From Hemileia vastatrix (lineage: Eukaryota; Basidiomycota; Pucciniomycetes; Pucciniales; Zaghouaniaceae): a stretch of 64,000 nucleotides of DNA. The stretch lies in NCBI GenBank assembly GCA_030280995.1, contig JASXTE010000012.1:8717001-8781000 (forward strand), given 5' to 3'. A model generated the notes under the pieces. It did no database searches, was not told where the DNA came from, and saw only the letters and a list, made by a program, of their open reading frames with translations. Position 1 is the first letter of the stretch. Each line of letters opens with the position of its first letter. Positions 33,193-44,123 of the stretch are shown one piece after another. Both the position numbers and the translations under genes were made by a program.

Positions 33193-33197
33193 TATCC

Positions 33198-34194
33198 TTC
33201 TAGCCAGTATATTCCCAGGACTGAGTAAAAATTGTTTATAAATTTTTTTAAGCACATGCAGTACACATGGTAACAATAAATAAAGGTATACAAGATGTAT
33301 AAATAGGTGAAATTAATAATTAAATACAATATATGCCATTATAATACCTTATACACACATATATATTCACCTTTTACAAGTCTTATGTACTTAATATTAA
33401 GCTGGAATATGTTAAGTTAATATTAAGAGCCTTAAAAATAAGTAGACTTAAAGCTGTTGTTTTCATTTTTGTATGGAAAAAATAAGAAATGTGCTTTATA
33501 TCACTTAAAAGCTGAATGAATGTGCTATAAATTTAGTAATATTTAAAATGTGCCTTGACAGATCAATTTTTCTTAATTAGAAAAATTGATTTGAATATTC
33601 AGATGCATAAAAGAAACTCTTTACATATTTGGTGTTTTTTATACCTAAAATGGCTTCTGAGTACTGGCCACATACTGCCTGCGTTTGTCTCACATGAATA
33701 GCTTCAATTTTAGCAAAGTTAAAAAATTCACACTATAATTACCCCGAATTGTAGACCCACTAGGGGGAAACAGGCTATAATAAGCAACAGGCATTTATTT
33801 AGTGTCCTAATTTCATTATTAGTGCATTGACCTCATTATATACACTAATTTCATTAATAACCTCAAGATTGAAGCCTATAATTCACTACCACACTTAAAG
33901 TCTCTTATTTAGACAAGGATTTACCTCTTAAAGAACCTTCCAATTGACTGCATTCAGGTACACCACGTTTCACATCTTATTTTGGGGTTCTCAATGGTTT
34001 CTCCGTCAATATTGGTCATGTTTAGATGGGGATTTCACATATTAATTTGGATCAATTAGCCCTTTCATTTCTACTGTTAATCCCTATTAATTATGTGTTA
34101 CATGTAGTACTTTTTCTTCTTTATTTAGTCTTTTATATTAAGAATTACATGAATAAACTCTCATTTTGGTCATTGCTCAATTTTTGATGTATTA
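33198..34194 (+). repeat. 5' LTR of copy 2, left part
   Basis: Begins TTCTAGCCAGTATATTCCC, aligned to TGTCAGCCTGTATATCCCC of the intact solo LTR at 40894-42393. It continues collinearly with that LTR and, from about 33650, with 48528-49080. It breaks after TATTA (34190-34194), the altered half of a GATTA duplication. Confidence 0.8.
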
Positions 34195-34890
34195 TGTCAG
34201 CCAGGCTGCTTGACCCACCCAGTAAAAAACAATAATTATTTCCTGGGATGAAGCCAGGCCTTTTTATTTCTTATATATTATTATTAATTTTATAATATTT
34301 ACTTTAAATTTACATGTAATAAATTAACTAGTTACAAAAAAGTAAATTTAGTAAAAATTTAAAATTAATATTAATTGTCCCATATATTTTATTTTTATTT
34401 TTCTATTAGCGTGCTCAAATGTCAGTTTAGAGAAAACAAAAATTAAATATTAAAATTTTTAAAGTTTGAAATAAAATTTAAAATAAAAATAAATATATAC
34501 ATAAAAATTGAATTGCTTATTTATGTCACCGGACGACCTACGCACAAGGTCGAGGATGTTCCTGTAAGTGAGATGAGGGATTTTAGAAACTTCTTCGAAG
34601 TACAGAGGAATGATTTGAGGAAATGATTCGAAGGTCACTCGAAGTAATAATTATAGGTTCGAGGTTTGATCGAGAAGAATTATAAACTAGTTCCAAGGTA
34701 ATAATAATTCTTAAAATCTCACGAAGGGTTGGAAGCTCAATAATCAAAGATTTAGGATTTAGAAATGAATATTGAGAAGGTAAAAGAAAGATACAATAAC
34801 AATGATTTAACTTTTAAGGTTTTTCCACTATTAATGTAAATACGATATTATAATTTAATTCTAAGGAATATCGAACCAAATACCCAACTC

Positions 34891-34900
34891 CTTTTATATC
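34891..34900 (-). promoter_or_regulatory. Minus-strand TATA box of the B LTR
   Basis: GATATAAAAG on the minus strand, about 370 bp before the element end at 34524. This is the expected sense of retrotransposon transcription. Conserved in copy B. Confidence 0.5.
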
Positions 34901-35307
34901 CTTTGTTCCTCCTCGCATTGACCTCCCTTCCATCGCAGTATTCCCATTCCATTGACCATTACTAACATACACTTAGACCCTCTTCACTAAATATCCGTCC
35001 ATGCTCAATATACCCCTTTTTAATTAATTAACAAAACTTTAATAAAAAACTACTACTGTACTATTTCGTTGATCCTAGCACTGTGCGTCGCTTATTGAAA
35101 AGGACTAAGGTACCCTATTGGGAGATTGACTAATTTAGATTTAGAGTTTAGGCTAGCGCAGTTAAATAGTAAGTACACAAAGGAAAAATCGCAGTTGCTA
35201 TGGAGAATTGCTTTCTGCGCTTCGAGTATAGATGTAGGACTCGATATTATTGATTTATTGAGTTAATTTCGCCTCGAGTGTCACGTGGCGCGTGACAGAT
35301 GCCCGGG

Positions 35308-35316
35308 TATAAAAAA
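35308..35316 (+). promoter_or_regulatory. Plus-strand TATA box for the antisense gene
   Basis: TATAAAAAA after GCCCGGG, about 99 bp upstream of ATG 35407, followed by a pyrimidine-rich leader (CTTTTTTCCCTCATCTCTC). Conserved in copy B (57492). It points away from the minus-strand TATA at 34891-34900, so the region contains divergent promoters. Confidence 0.6.
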
Positions 35317-35406
35317 CTCGAACTCCGTTGAGCTTGAACCATCTTCCCACACTAATTTCACTTGTCTAATACTTTTTTCCCTCATCTCTCAATTATTTAT
35401 TTTATA

Positions 35407-36334
35407 ATGAACTGCCCTACCCCCACACCCATGCCTCCACACCCTAAAGCGGATGGGGGAATAATCACACGACAGTTTTCACGGACTTGCACGGCTTGTG
35501 AAAGCATGGAATATTTCTGTGTTGAAAGTACGGCGACTCGAGGCCCTTGCCAGAAATGCAAGTTTTGCCGTTGGCGGCGAGTGGCGTGCGATGCGTTGAA
35601 GAAGAACGCGGAAATCGAAAAACAATTCACAAAAACAAAATTTTGGGTAGTTCCAAAGACCAAAGAGGTGGTCGAAGACATTTGGGATGTCTCGATCGAA
35701 GATGAACAATCGGTGGGGGAAAATGATAAGGAGATGAACAACGAGATCTCAACCTGGGTAACCCAGGCCACGAGTTCGAAGCGAGGTGTCGAGGAAGAGG
35801 TCAATGAATTGGTGGAGGAGGATGAAGATGAAGTCCCTGTTCCAGGGCGGGCACCCAAGAAACGTCGGGTGGTCATCGAGGACGATGAGGAAGAGAGAGA
35901 GGTAGAAGTCGAAGTGGCGCCCAGGTTATTTCTGGAGCCTGATCCCATCTTCGAGGTAAGTTTTAATTGTTTTATTTCAAGGATGAAGTTACTGATGAGT
36001 CGTGTTTTAGACATCAAATAACCTGGAAGAGCCGATTGCGGAGCCTGCGCCGGTTATACCAACTGAGGCAAACCCTCCAGCCACGGAAGTGGTTGAAGAG
36101 CCCGAAGACACCCTGGACCAGGTGTGGTCGAAGAAACCTCGTCAAGGTCGACGAGTAAGGTTCGCGGAAGAACTATGTGGGGAGGTCAACGCTATTATTG
36201 ACGCTGCTTCCTTCGACGTGGCGGAGGAGCTCTTGGAGATTGGAGAGGTGGTTCCGGTAGGAGAGGAGGAGGTATTTGATAAATGCAGGAAGGAGATAAG
36301 GGTAGTTTTGGAGAAAATGAAAAGATTGGTTTGA
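35407..36334 (+). CDS. Zn2Cys6-like nuclear protein, antisense in Ty3 family B (copy A)
   Basis: Two exons, 35407-35955 and 36011-36334, joined by a 55-bp GT-AG intron (GTAAGT...TTTTAG), give 290 residues with no stop. Near residues 25-60 six cysteines follow C-x2-C-x6-C-x12-C-x2-C-x6-C (CTACESMEYFC ... CKFCRWRRVAC), the spacing of fungal Zn(II)2Cys6 clusters. Around residue 160 comes PKKRRV, a nuclear-localisation-like motif between acidic runs (VEEDEDEV, EDDEEERE). Exon 2 continues with a Pro/Glu-rich linker, SKKPRQGRRVRFAEEL and an acidic helical end. It lies between the element's 3' end and pol, on the opposite strand. DNA binding is an inference. The first ATG is 35407; upstream codons in frame lack ATG. 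Confidence 0.72.
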
Positions 36335-37321
36335 GAAAAATTAAAAGAAAAAATTTGAAAATGAAAAGGAGATGGAAAGAAGTAGAAGAAAAAATTGTAT
36401 TTTAGTTTTATTTTATTTTTATTTTATTTTATTATTAGTATTATTTTTTTTTTTTTATATTGTAGATGAATGTTGTTAATTTTACAAGATTTGAGAAAGA
36501 GAAAAAGAAGAGAAAAAAAAAGAAAAAAGAAGTTTTAAATAAAAAAATTTTAGAATTTGAAAGAAGAATTTTAAAGAAAGAAAAAAGGTTGTTTTAATTG
36601 AAGGAAGTTTTAGTGTTTTTAAAAGGAAAATTTTTATGTAAGAAAAGAGAGAGAAAAAGAAACGGTTTTGTGATTGAGATGAGTTGTTAAATTGAGGATT
36701 TTAAAATTTTTTTTTTTTTTTTTTTTTAAAGAAATTTTAGTTTGAAAAAGAGGAGAAAGAAAAGAAAAAAACAAAGTGTAGAATTTAAGAGAGTTTGAAA
36801 AGAAGATTTATTTGTTTCGAAGAATTATTATAGGGAGATTCAGGGGTTGAAGTTAAGTTTGAGGAAATGGTCGTGCCATACAGGATTTGATGATTCGAAG
36901 AAAAGAAAGTCTTTAAAAGGGAGAATAAAAAATTTTTGAAAGAGAAAATTTTGAAGAGAATTTTAAATTTAAGAAAAGAATGTATTTAAAGAATTGAAAA
37001 AGAAAAGAAGAAAATATTTAGAGAGATTTATGAGTTTTTTATTTTATTTTATTATTTATGTTTATTCTATTTTATTTTATTTTATTTTATTTAATTTAAT
37101 TTAATTTAATTTTATTTTATTTAATTTTAATTTTAATTTTATTTTATTTTATTTTTTTGTATTTAATTTTAATTTTGATTTTATTTTTTGGTTTTGGAGG
37201 AAATTTTATAGAAAGAGAAGAAAGAAGAGAAAAAAAAAGAAAACAAGGCTAAGAAATTTAAGAGGTGTTTTAGATTTTAAAGAAAGAAAGAAAAGAAAAG
37301 AAAATTTTAAATAAAGAAATT
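36335..37321. other. Purine-rich, low-complexity part of Ty3 family B
   Basis: GAAA/GAGA-rich on the plus strand with (TTTTA)n tracts (36410-36450, 37030-37160). No ORF. Present with indels in copy B (58519-59527). The LTR/internal boundary of family B probably lies somewhere between 35340 and here; I cannot place it with only one LTR visible per copy. Confidence 0.55.
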
Positions 37322-38692
37322 TTAAGGTTTTGGTTTTAAAGGATATTTCGAATGAAAAGATTTTAGGAGTTCAGGAGCATTGGAAACATTGATGGCTGGT
37401 TCCCAGGATGTTTTGTCTGAGTCATTGAGGAAGCCTTCCCATTCCACGAGGTATTGAAGTTTCCCCTTGCGTATTCTTGAATCAAGGATATGACTTACTT
37501 CCCACTCTAGATGATCTTCTACTTCGACCGGTTCCGGAGGGGGTTGGTTCTTGCCCGGGTATATTTCTCGAGCCAGTTCCAGGAGAGATACATGGAAAAC
37601 AGGGTGAATTGCCTGCCATTTAGGAGGTAACTTGAGTCAAAATGCAGTTTTAGAGACTTCAGAGTCGATTTCGAATGGTCCCAAGCGCTTTTCAGCCAGT
37701 TTCTTTGATGGTCTTGTTGTTCGGATGTTTCGTGCATCAAGCCATACTTTGTCGCCTGGTTTAAAGGAAGGAGCAGATTGTCGATGTTTGTCGGCCTGTT
37801 CCTTGTATCTTCGAATCGCTGATTCCAAATTTGTTTTAAGTTCTTCTTGGAGTCGTGATATAGTTCGAAGATAATGTTCCGCAGGATGATTAGTTCCTAC
37901 ATGAATTGAGTTGAATCGAGGATGTCGTCCATAAATGGTTTCGAAGGGAGATTGTCGTGTCGAAGAATGAGTCGAGTTATTATAAGCAAATTCGGCCAAT
38001 GGTAGCCATGTGGTCCAATCGTCTTGTTGGTAACTGACATACATTCGAAGATATTGTTTGAGGATTTGGTTAACTCTTTCTGTTTGACCATCGGTTTCAG
38101 GGTGATAGGCCGTGGAAAGATTCCTCGTGATATTGAGTTGTCGACACAGTTGGGTCCAGAATGTGGATACAAACAATGAGCCTCTATCTGAAATAATATC
38201 ATTTGGTAAGCCGTGTTTAGAAAATACATATTCTAGAAACAATTTTGACAAATCTTCTGCTGTAGCAGTAGTAGTGGTTTTAATAAAAATAGACATTTTT
38301 GAAAATCTATCTACTATTACTAATATAGCATCAAAATCATTAGAAATAGGAAGTTGAGAAATGAAATCCATCGATAAAGATTCCCAAGGTTTAGAGGGAA
38401 TAGGAAGTGGTTGAAGCAACCCATGCTTCCGGTGACGGGGAGCCTTATTCCTATTACATTCATAACAAGCTTTTATATAGGCCTTGATTTCCTTGGTCAT
38501 ACCTGGCCAGAAGAAATCCCTCACTATTAACTGGTAGGTTTTATCAACCCCAAAATGACCAGCTAATGGAGAATCTTGTCGACTGTTGAAAATCCATAAT
38601 TTTATCTCATTGTTGTCAGGTATGACTACTCTACCTTCGAAGACTAATAGACCTGATTCAATACTAAATCTTTTGGCCCCTTTCTTCAAGAG
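37322..38692 (-). pseudogene. Integrase and chromodomain of Ty3 family B, copy A (truncated)
   Basis: Open from the breakpoint (38692) to TGA at 37637-37639: zinc-binding HHCC part (HFGVDKTYQLIVRDFFWPGM, CYECNRNK), then the catalytic core with Asp in MDFISQLP, Asp in ISDRGSLF and Glu in ETDGQTERVNQ, and the GPF-type region. In the same frame beyond the TGA, 104 further codons encode LKLPPKWQAIHPVFHVSLLE and a chromodomain (EWEVSHILDSRI, LQYLVEWEGF, SWEP) to TAA 37322-37324. The TGA replaces what is usually Arg (CGA) and is shared with copy B. Confidence 0.82.
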
Positions 38693-38893
38693 TTATCATT
38701 TTTAGTATTTACAACACTGTAAATCTAAACTATAAATTATAATAGTTATTATTAAAAATTTTACCTCTTCTAATTGAGTAAATGACATAAAAGATAATTA
38801 CTACGTACCTGTTGCCTTTGAAACCCCAAAATCCACCTACCTACACCATTGAACTTCATCAAAAATCTTCTAGACCAAAAGGAGCACCCAATA

Positions 38894-39376
38894 GATTAGC
38901 ACTTGTTATTTATGTATTTTGGCAGGTGATATAATTCTTCTTTTGCTATTTGTTGATCCTTAGGTTGCTGGGAATGAGTAGATGCTGATTTGACGCGTCA
39001 TTAGCCATGTAGAGGAATGGTAAATCAAGGGGGAACATTGGTGACTTCATGGGTATAAAAAAAGGAGGTTTTTGGGTTTATATTCTATATTTTTTCTCAT
39101 TACAATAAAAAAATATAACCAGTAAAATTACAATACATTTCATTTTTAATTCTAAAGTCTTTGAATAGTGTTTGAATTATTATCTCTATTTTTCTATCAA
39201 CTATAAATTGTAAACCACTTATCATTAGTGAGATTAAATTACCGAGACCCTTATATTGAGTTATATTTTACTACTTATCAGATTTGTACTCTATTATTCA
39301 TATAGAACCATTAAAATCTTCTGGAAAACTGACTAATCAAGCTATTCACGTCTCTGTACTTGAACTCAGACTGAAA
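38894..39376 (+). repeat. 5' LTR of copy 2, right part
   Basis: Resumes GATTAGCAC...TATGTATTTTGG, parallel to 49066 onward, and ends CTGAAA, followed by ATTGGGGACC like the leader of copy 1. Confidence 0.75.
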
Positions 39377-40784
39377 ATTGGGGACCTTTCCTCAAGAATT
39401 CTGCAGGTTATCTTCCAGTAAATAGAAATTCAAAAAAAGGCTAAAAGTTAATAAAATACCTATAGAAATATTTGGATAAATTACAAAGTGTTGGGGTCAC
39501 TTCATAAAGTGATTTCAGAAAAAGAATACCAGTTATATCATAAAATTATGATATTGAATCAACAATTTTACTATTAATTGAACATAAAATGTTCTAAGTA
39601 AAGATCTGTCAATAGACCAATTAAATTTGTAATCTTTGCAGACAATTAACAAAATAATAAAAACTGATTAATTGATTCTTTTTAAGAGGACTTTTAATTC
39701 TTGTTTCTTGTTTTGTACAAATCATATAGTATTTAAACAGAATATTACTGGAAAATTTCTTTTTGAATATAAAAACACAGCTACATTTTGTAGACCTCTT
39801 GAATCAAGTGACTGCATATAAGCATATTTGACTTTTGGCACTTATAAATTGACAAAAAAACTTACAAGTAAGAAATTAATTGACTTAAGTAGTGTTATAT
39901 TATACTGATAGAACTCTTTTTGAAGTTTTAAATACTTATATCTGAATTTTTTGATTAAATTCCACTTGCAACATGTGTGACAATGTTGACATTGTGAGTA
40001 ATGAGGAAAAGACTTATAATTTAAGACTTAGAGCTGAAAAACCTGTTAAAGGACATTCAAATGGAGGGATAAGAAGCTCCAAAAAACAGAAGCACTCCTC
40101 AGATGACTATAGAGGAAAATGAATAACTTATAAACCAAATAACAATAAAGAAGTCAAGAAACACTTTACAAGAACAAATATATTCTTTGTCATCACTTCT
40201 AAACATCCTCACAGTGAAAGTCAACAACATGTTGAACCAGATGAACAATATTTAAAATAGAGCAGCTTAAGGATTCATAGAAGTAAATAAATAACTTGTA
40301 GGCCTCAAAGCTCAACCTACCACAGTATTCATCAACCATTCCACAGCTTTTCCAGCAGTACCTCCAGCTCCAAATCAAGAAGAAGACCAAAAAATTACAG
40401 TAAGCAAATGGAAATGGGACTGGTACTCTCAAAAATACAACCATGCTTCTCAACAGAATTCCAGAAGTTACCCTTACAGGGGAAAGGGAAAGAGAGGACA
40501 GTGAAGTGGAATAAGACCTTGGTAAGTCATCCATCTTCTAATGATCAATTATATAATACTAATAATGAATCACTTGTAGGTAATGAGATTGATAAGGATG
40601 AATCAAATATAATTTATAAGGATCCTAAGTATTATTCATTTGTGTCATAATTATTGGATCTTCTGATTCATATAATTATTAACAATGTTAAACTTTTATA
40701 TTATTTATACCTTTTATTAATTTACTCAACTCATTTGTTAGTTATAAACTTATTGAAATCATTTTCTACATAAATATGTACACA

Positions 40785-40818
<34 letters not shown>

Positions 40819-40893
40819 TCATCATTTCAATAATTCCTAACATTATATTTAGCTCTAGCTGCATCATAACCTATCCTGATGGAAGTTGAAAAG

Positions 40894-42393
40894 TGTCAGG
40901 CTAAGTTCAAGTACAAAGACGTAAAATTTCTTGAATGGTCAGTTGTCTAGAATATTTTAATGGTCCTATATGAATACTGTAGTTTAAATCCAACAAGTAG
41001 TAAAATATAATCAAAATTAAAGGTCTCAGTAATATAATTCTCACTATTTTTATATATGGCTTACAATCTTTTTAGTTGGTAGAAAAATAGATTTTATAAT
41101 TCAGATACTATTCAAAAGTCTTATAAAAAGTACTAATTGATATTTATTGTAATTTATTTGGTTATATTGGTTAAATTGTAATGATAAAGAATGTAGAAAC
41201 AAGACCCAAAAACCTCCTCCTTTTATAGACACTGAGTTCCCCAATAAATTCCTTGATGTACCATCCAATACACAGTTAATGACGCCTCAAAACAACTAAT
41301 AGACCTACCAATCAACGTCCCTAGTGACCCATGACATAATTAGACAAGTAACAACCGTCAAAATCCTGTAATAATAAGGGAAATCCATAAAAATTAAAGA
41401 AAAAGACAAAAAGAGAGTATATGCGTATAAAACAAAAATATAAAAGACTAAAGGAGACTTTTTAAGTTTAATAATAGCTTAATAATAAGGGGGATTCACT
41501 GTATAAATTATGGGGCTAATCCTGACATTATACTACGTGAAATTCCCATCCATAAATAACCAATATTGACTGAGAAACCACCCAAAAACTCAAAAAAGAG
41601 CGTGGGATGTGGGGTAACTACATGCAGTCCTTGGAAGGCGCTTGCACGGGTAAATCCTTGACTAAAATTAGGCGAAATTAAGCGTGGTGATGAAATAAGA
41701 TGCCAAGAGTGAGGTTATTAATGAAATTAGTGCTTATAAACAAGGTCGATGCACTATTAATTAAGCTAGGACACTAAATAAGCGCCTGTCGCCTATTTTA
41801 GTGTGTTTCCCCACAGTGGGCGTAGAATGTGGGGTAATTATAGTGTGAAAAAGCTAACTTTGCTAAAAATGAAGCTATTCACATGGGAAAAAAGCAGGCA
41901 GTATGTGGCCAGTACACAGGAGCCATTTCTGGCATAAAAACACCAAATTTAAAATGTATTATTTTTATGCATTTAAATAGCCTAATAAATAGTCCTAAAT
42001 GAGCTCAATTGATTTGTCAAAGCTTAATTTTGATATTCTCAATTTTATAGCGCATATAGTCAACTTTTAAGTGAAATAAAGCGCATTTCTTGTTTTTTGC
42101 GTAAAACAATGAATATAACAGCTTTAAGTGTACTTAAGAATTATGTAGCCTTATAATTAAGGTTCTTAAGATTACCCTAACATATTAAAACTTAATATTA
42201 AGTACATAAGACTTATAAAAGGTGGATATATGCGTGTATATAAGGTGTTATAATGGCATTTTTTGTGTATTATCATAATTTTACTTATGTATACTGTTTG
42301 TGTACTCTCATTTATTGTTCCCATGTATATTTCATGTGTTTAACATAACTTATAAGCACTTTTTACTCAGTCCTGGGGATATACAGGCTGACA
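40894..42393 (-). repeat. Solo LTR, 1,500 bp, reversed
   Basis: On the minus strand it begins TGTCAGCCTGTATATCCCC and ends CTTAGCCTGACA. It is flanked by a perfect 5-bp duplication AAAAG (40889-40893/42394-42398). It is collinear with the copy-2 LTRs, so it belongs to the same broad family, and no internal sequence remains. It arose by insertion into copy 2 followed by LTR-LTR recombination. Confidence 0.9.
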
Positions 42394-42398
42394 AAAAG

Positions 42399-42949
42399 TA
42401 TACAATGATGGAAATGTTCACTTTTATCACCATCTTTTTTGCTTTCTTCTAAGCATTGGGTAATGTTATATTCTGATTCTTACTATTATTTCATGTTACA
42501 CTCTTCATTGTTTAATAACATGAAATGAATCTATCCTTGTTTCTTTATTCTAATTATCAGCCCTGAGATCCTTCACATCCATCACGTGTTGTAATTGTAT
42601 CTTAAATTCAAGTAGAGTTATTCCTTTCTGAATTGCTCAAGTCAGGTACAATTGTTCCCTTCCTCCTAATCCAATTCAAGTAAAATTATTCCTTACCGCA
42701 TCATTCAAGTCATGTAGAGTTATTCCCCACCTCTTCATCTTACCAGATGGAGCTATTCCAAATATTTTTCAATTTATGGGTTTGATTTGCTCCCCAATTC
42801 TTTTCCATCTCCATATTTTCCCAGGTTGAGTTAATCTCTGAAGCCTTCTTATCACCTCTTGTATTATAAAAGTTAACAATTTTAACATATTATTTTGTAT
42901 TTCTCTTTAAATGATAAAAATGTACAAAGTTTTATTGAAAATAAGAATA
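42399..42949 (+). other. Unassigned segment with degenerate repeats
   Basis: No counterpart in copy 1. At about 42607-42760 a 40-50-bp degenerate unit containing TCAAGTNNAGTTATTCC recurs four to five times. Together with 40680-40888 it may belong to a separate insertion that carried the solo LTR's target site. No ORF. Confidence 0.35.
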
Positions 42950-44123
42950 ATACTAGGAACATTAAAATTGAACCAAATGAGTTGAATCTTGAATCCAATA
43001 ATAATGTTGAGTATTCTGAGTTACACACAGATAAAATTCAATATTTTTTGAAATAAAATCCAATGGAATCAAAAATCATAAGTAAATTATTATTATGAAT
43101 TGAAAAATTGAAAGAATTCTCTAGAGAGTGTAACAGTAATACAGAAAGTGTATTATTAAACCTTAAAAAATCATTGAGTACTACTTTCAATAAATTGAAG
43201 GTCCTTTAAAGTTCAAATTATGAGTTGAAAAATGAAAATGAAAAATTATGCACTGAGATCAAAAATTTATACAGAAAATTAGAAAAATCTCAGAATATAA
43301 TGGCTACAATTGAGGGACAGGTAAAATTGTCCTTTTCAAATGTAGATGATACTTTATCACATATACCTTTAATAAGAGAAAGATTACAGAGATCAGAAAT
43401 AGAAGTAGCTAATATTTTTAAAAATAACTAATTGAAAGACAATTTGGTGGCCCAAAATTTAGAATCACTCAACAAAGATTGTATGAAAAAACCAGATATA
43501 ATCCAAAAGCTGGAGGTAAACCAATGGTATTTTTAATAAATTTAATAAAAATCATGAAAAACATGGATCCAAAAATGGATTATGATTATTGGAAAGAAAA
43601 AATAATATATAAATTTCCTATATCAGTCAGAGAAATTATTGTAGCTAGAACTGAAACCATCATAGATAACTCTGGGTTTATTAATATATGCAATAAAATA
43701 TTATTGAACAACAAATATGAGACAAGGTATAATCATTATAAGAAAAATTTTGAGGTAGTAAAACCTACTAAAAATAAGTTACCATTTGAGAAGAAAAAAC
43801 CTTCTGCTCCTCTTGTTCCTAAGGGACAAGAAAGCAACACTTGCTACAAATGTAATGAACCTTGTATAAAAAGTCATACTTGTAAGAAGAGAATAAATGT
43901 TGTTGAGAACTCACAAGACTCTGAACCCAGTAATCATGAAGATGAAAAGGATGAGTCTAGTGAAGATTGTAAAAGTAAATATTTTTACAGTGATGATGAA
44001 AATGAGGTATTTGTATTAGAACAGGATATTATGTTCCTGAATGATGCAATAACACCCACAGATTCATCTTTAACTTCCATTGAGGAAGCTGAAATAATAA
44101 AAGATGCAAATCATGATACTTAA

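Larger units (their letters stand above)
31318..33197 (+). mobile_element. Harbinger-like element W, left segment
   Basis: Starts with a mutated end GGGAGTGTCACATCTGG, continues with the inner TIR motif ACAAACCAAATCAGCAC, then a transposase pseudogene and the pyrimidine-rich spacer including CTCTCCAGGTAAGTCA. It is cut at 33198 by the LTR element, whose target duplication TATCC (33193-33197/49546-49550) shows that W resumes at 49546. The continuation plausibly reaches the oxygenase pseudogene at 54907. Confidence 0.75.
34524..38693 (-). mobile_element. Ty3 family B, copy A (5'-truncated)
   Basis: On the minus strand: integrase, chromodomain, then a long 3' region that carries an antisense gene, ending with GGTGACA at 34524. 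It is collinear and nearly identical with 56709-60899, breaking off at 38693 inside pol. Gag, protease, RT and RNase H are absent. The left boundary TGTCACCGGAC is shared exactly with the other copy (56709) in unrelated surroundings, so it is the true element end. No target duplication survives because the other end is lost. Confidence 0.85.
34195..38893. mobile_element. Probable solo LTR of a third family, itself split
   Basis: Flanked by TATTA (34190-34194) and GATTA (38894-38898); the unaltered LTR reads GATGGATTAGCA at this place (49066), so one base of the left duplication has mutated. The insert begins TGTCAGCCAGGCTGC and ends CCCAATA (expected CA, possibly a transition). Excluding the B element inside (34524-38693) it is about 530 bp without an ORF, as for a solo LTR. 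Confidence 0.55.
39973..44123 (+). pseudogene. Gag of copy 2, interrupted and decayed
   Basis: ATG 39973 matches the start of copy-1 gag (VS-E--YN-R pattern, then GH--GG). The conserved +1-frame segment is at 40051-40530 (SKWKWDWYSQ). The gene is then split by about 2.3 kb including the solo LTR at 40894-42393. Coiled-coil parts resume at about 42950-43431. About 430 bp are missing at 43431 relative to copy 1. The capsid-like C-part (43440-44123) keeps LYEKTRYNP, DYWKEKIIYKFPISVREI and a knuckle CYKCNEPCIKSHTC with Ile in place of the usual His. Stops throughout the N-terminal half. Confidence 0.75.

Noticed and set aside
35397..36017. 206-codon Ser-rich open frame on the minus strand (also 57581-58198)
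   Set aside because: It is the mirror of the acidic and basic codons of the antisense Zn2Cys6-like gene; Ser runs arise from reverse-complemented Asp/Glu codons, and the intron and start signals support the other strand.
37637..37874. Plus-strand open frames across integrase (also 59838-60080, 60318-60563)
   Set aside because: Shadows of the minus-strand integrase frame, which has the full set of catalytic motifs.
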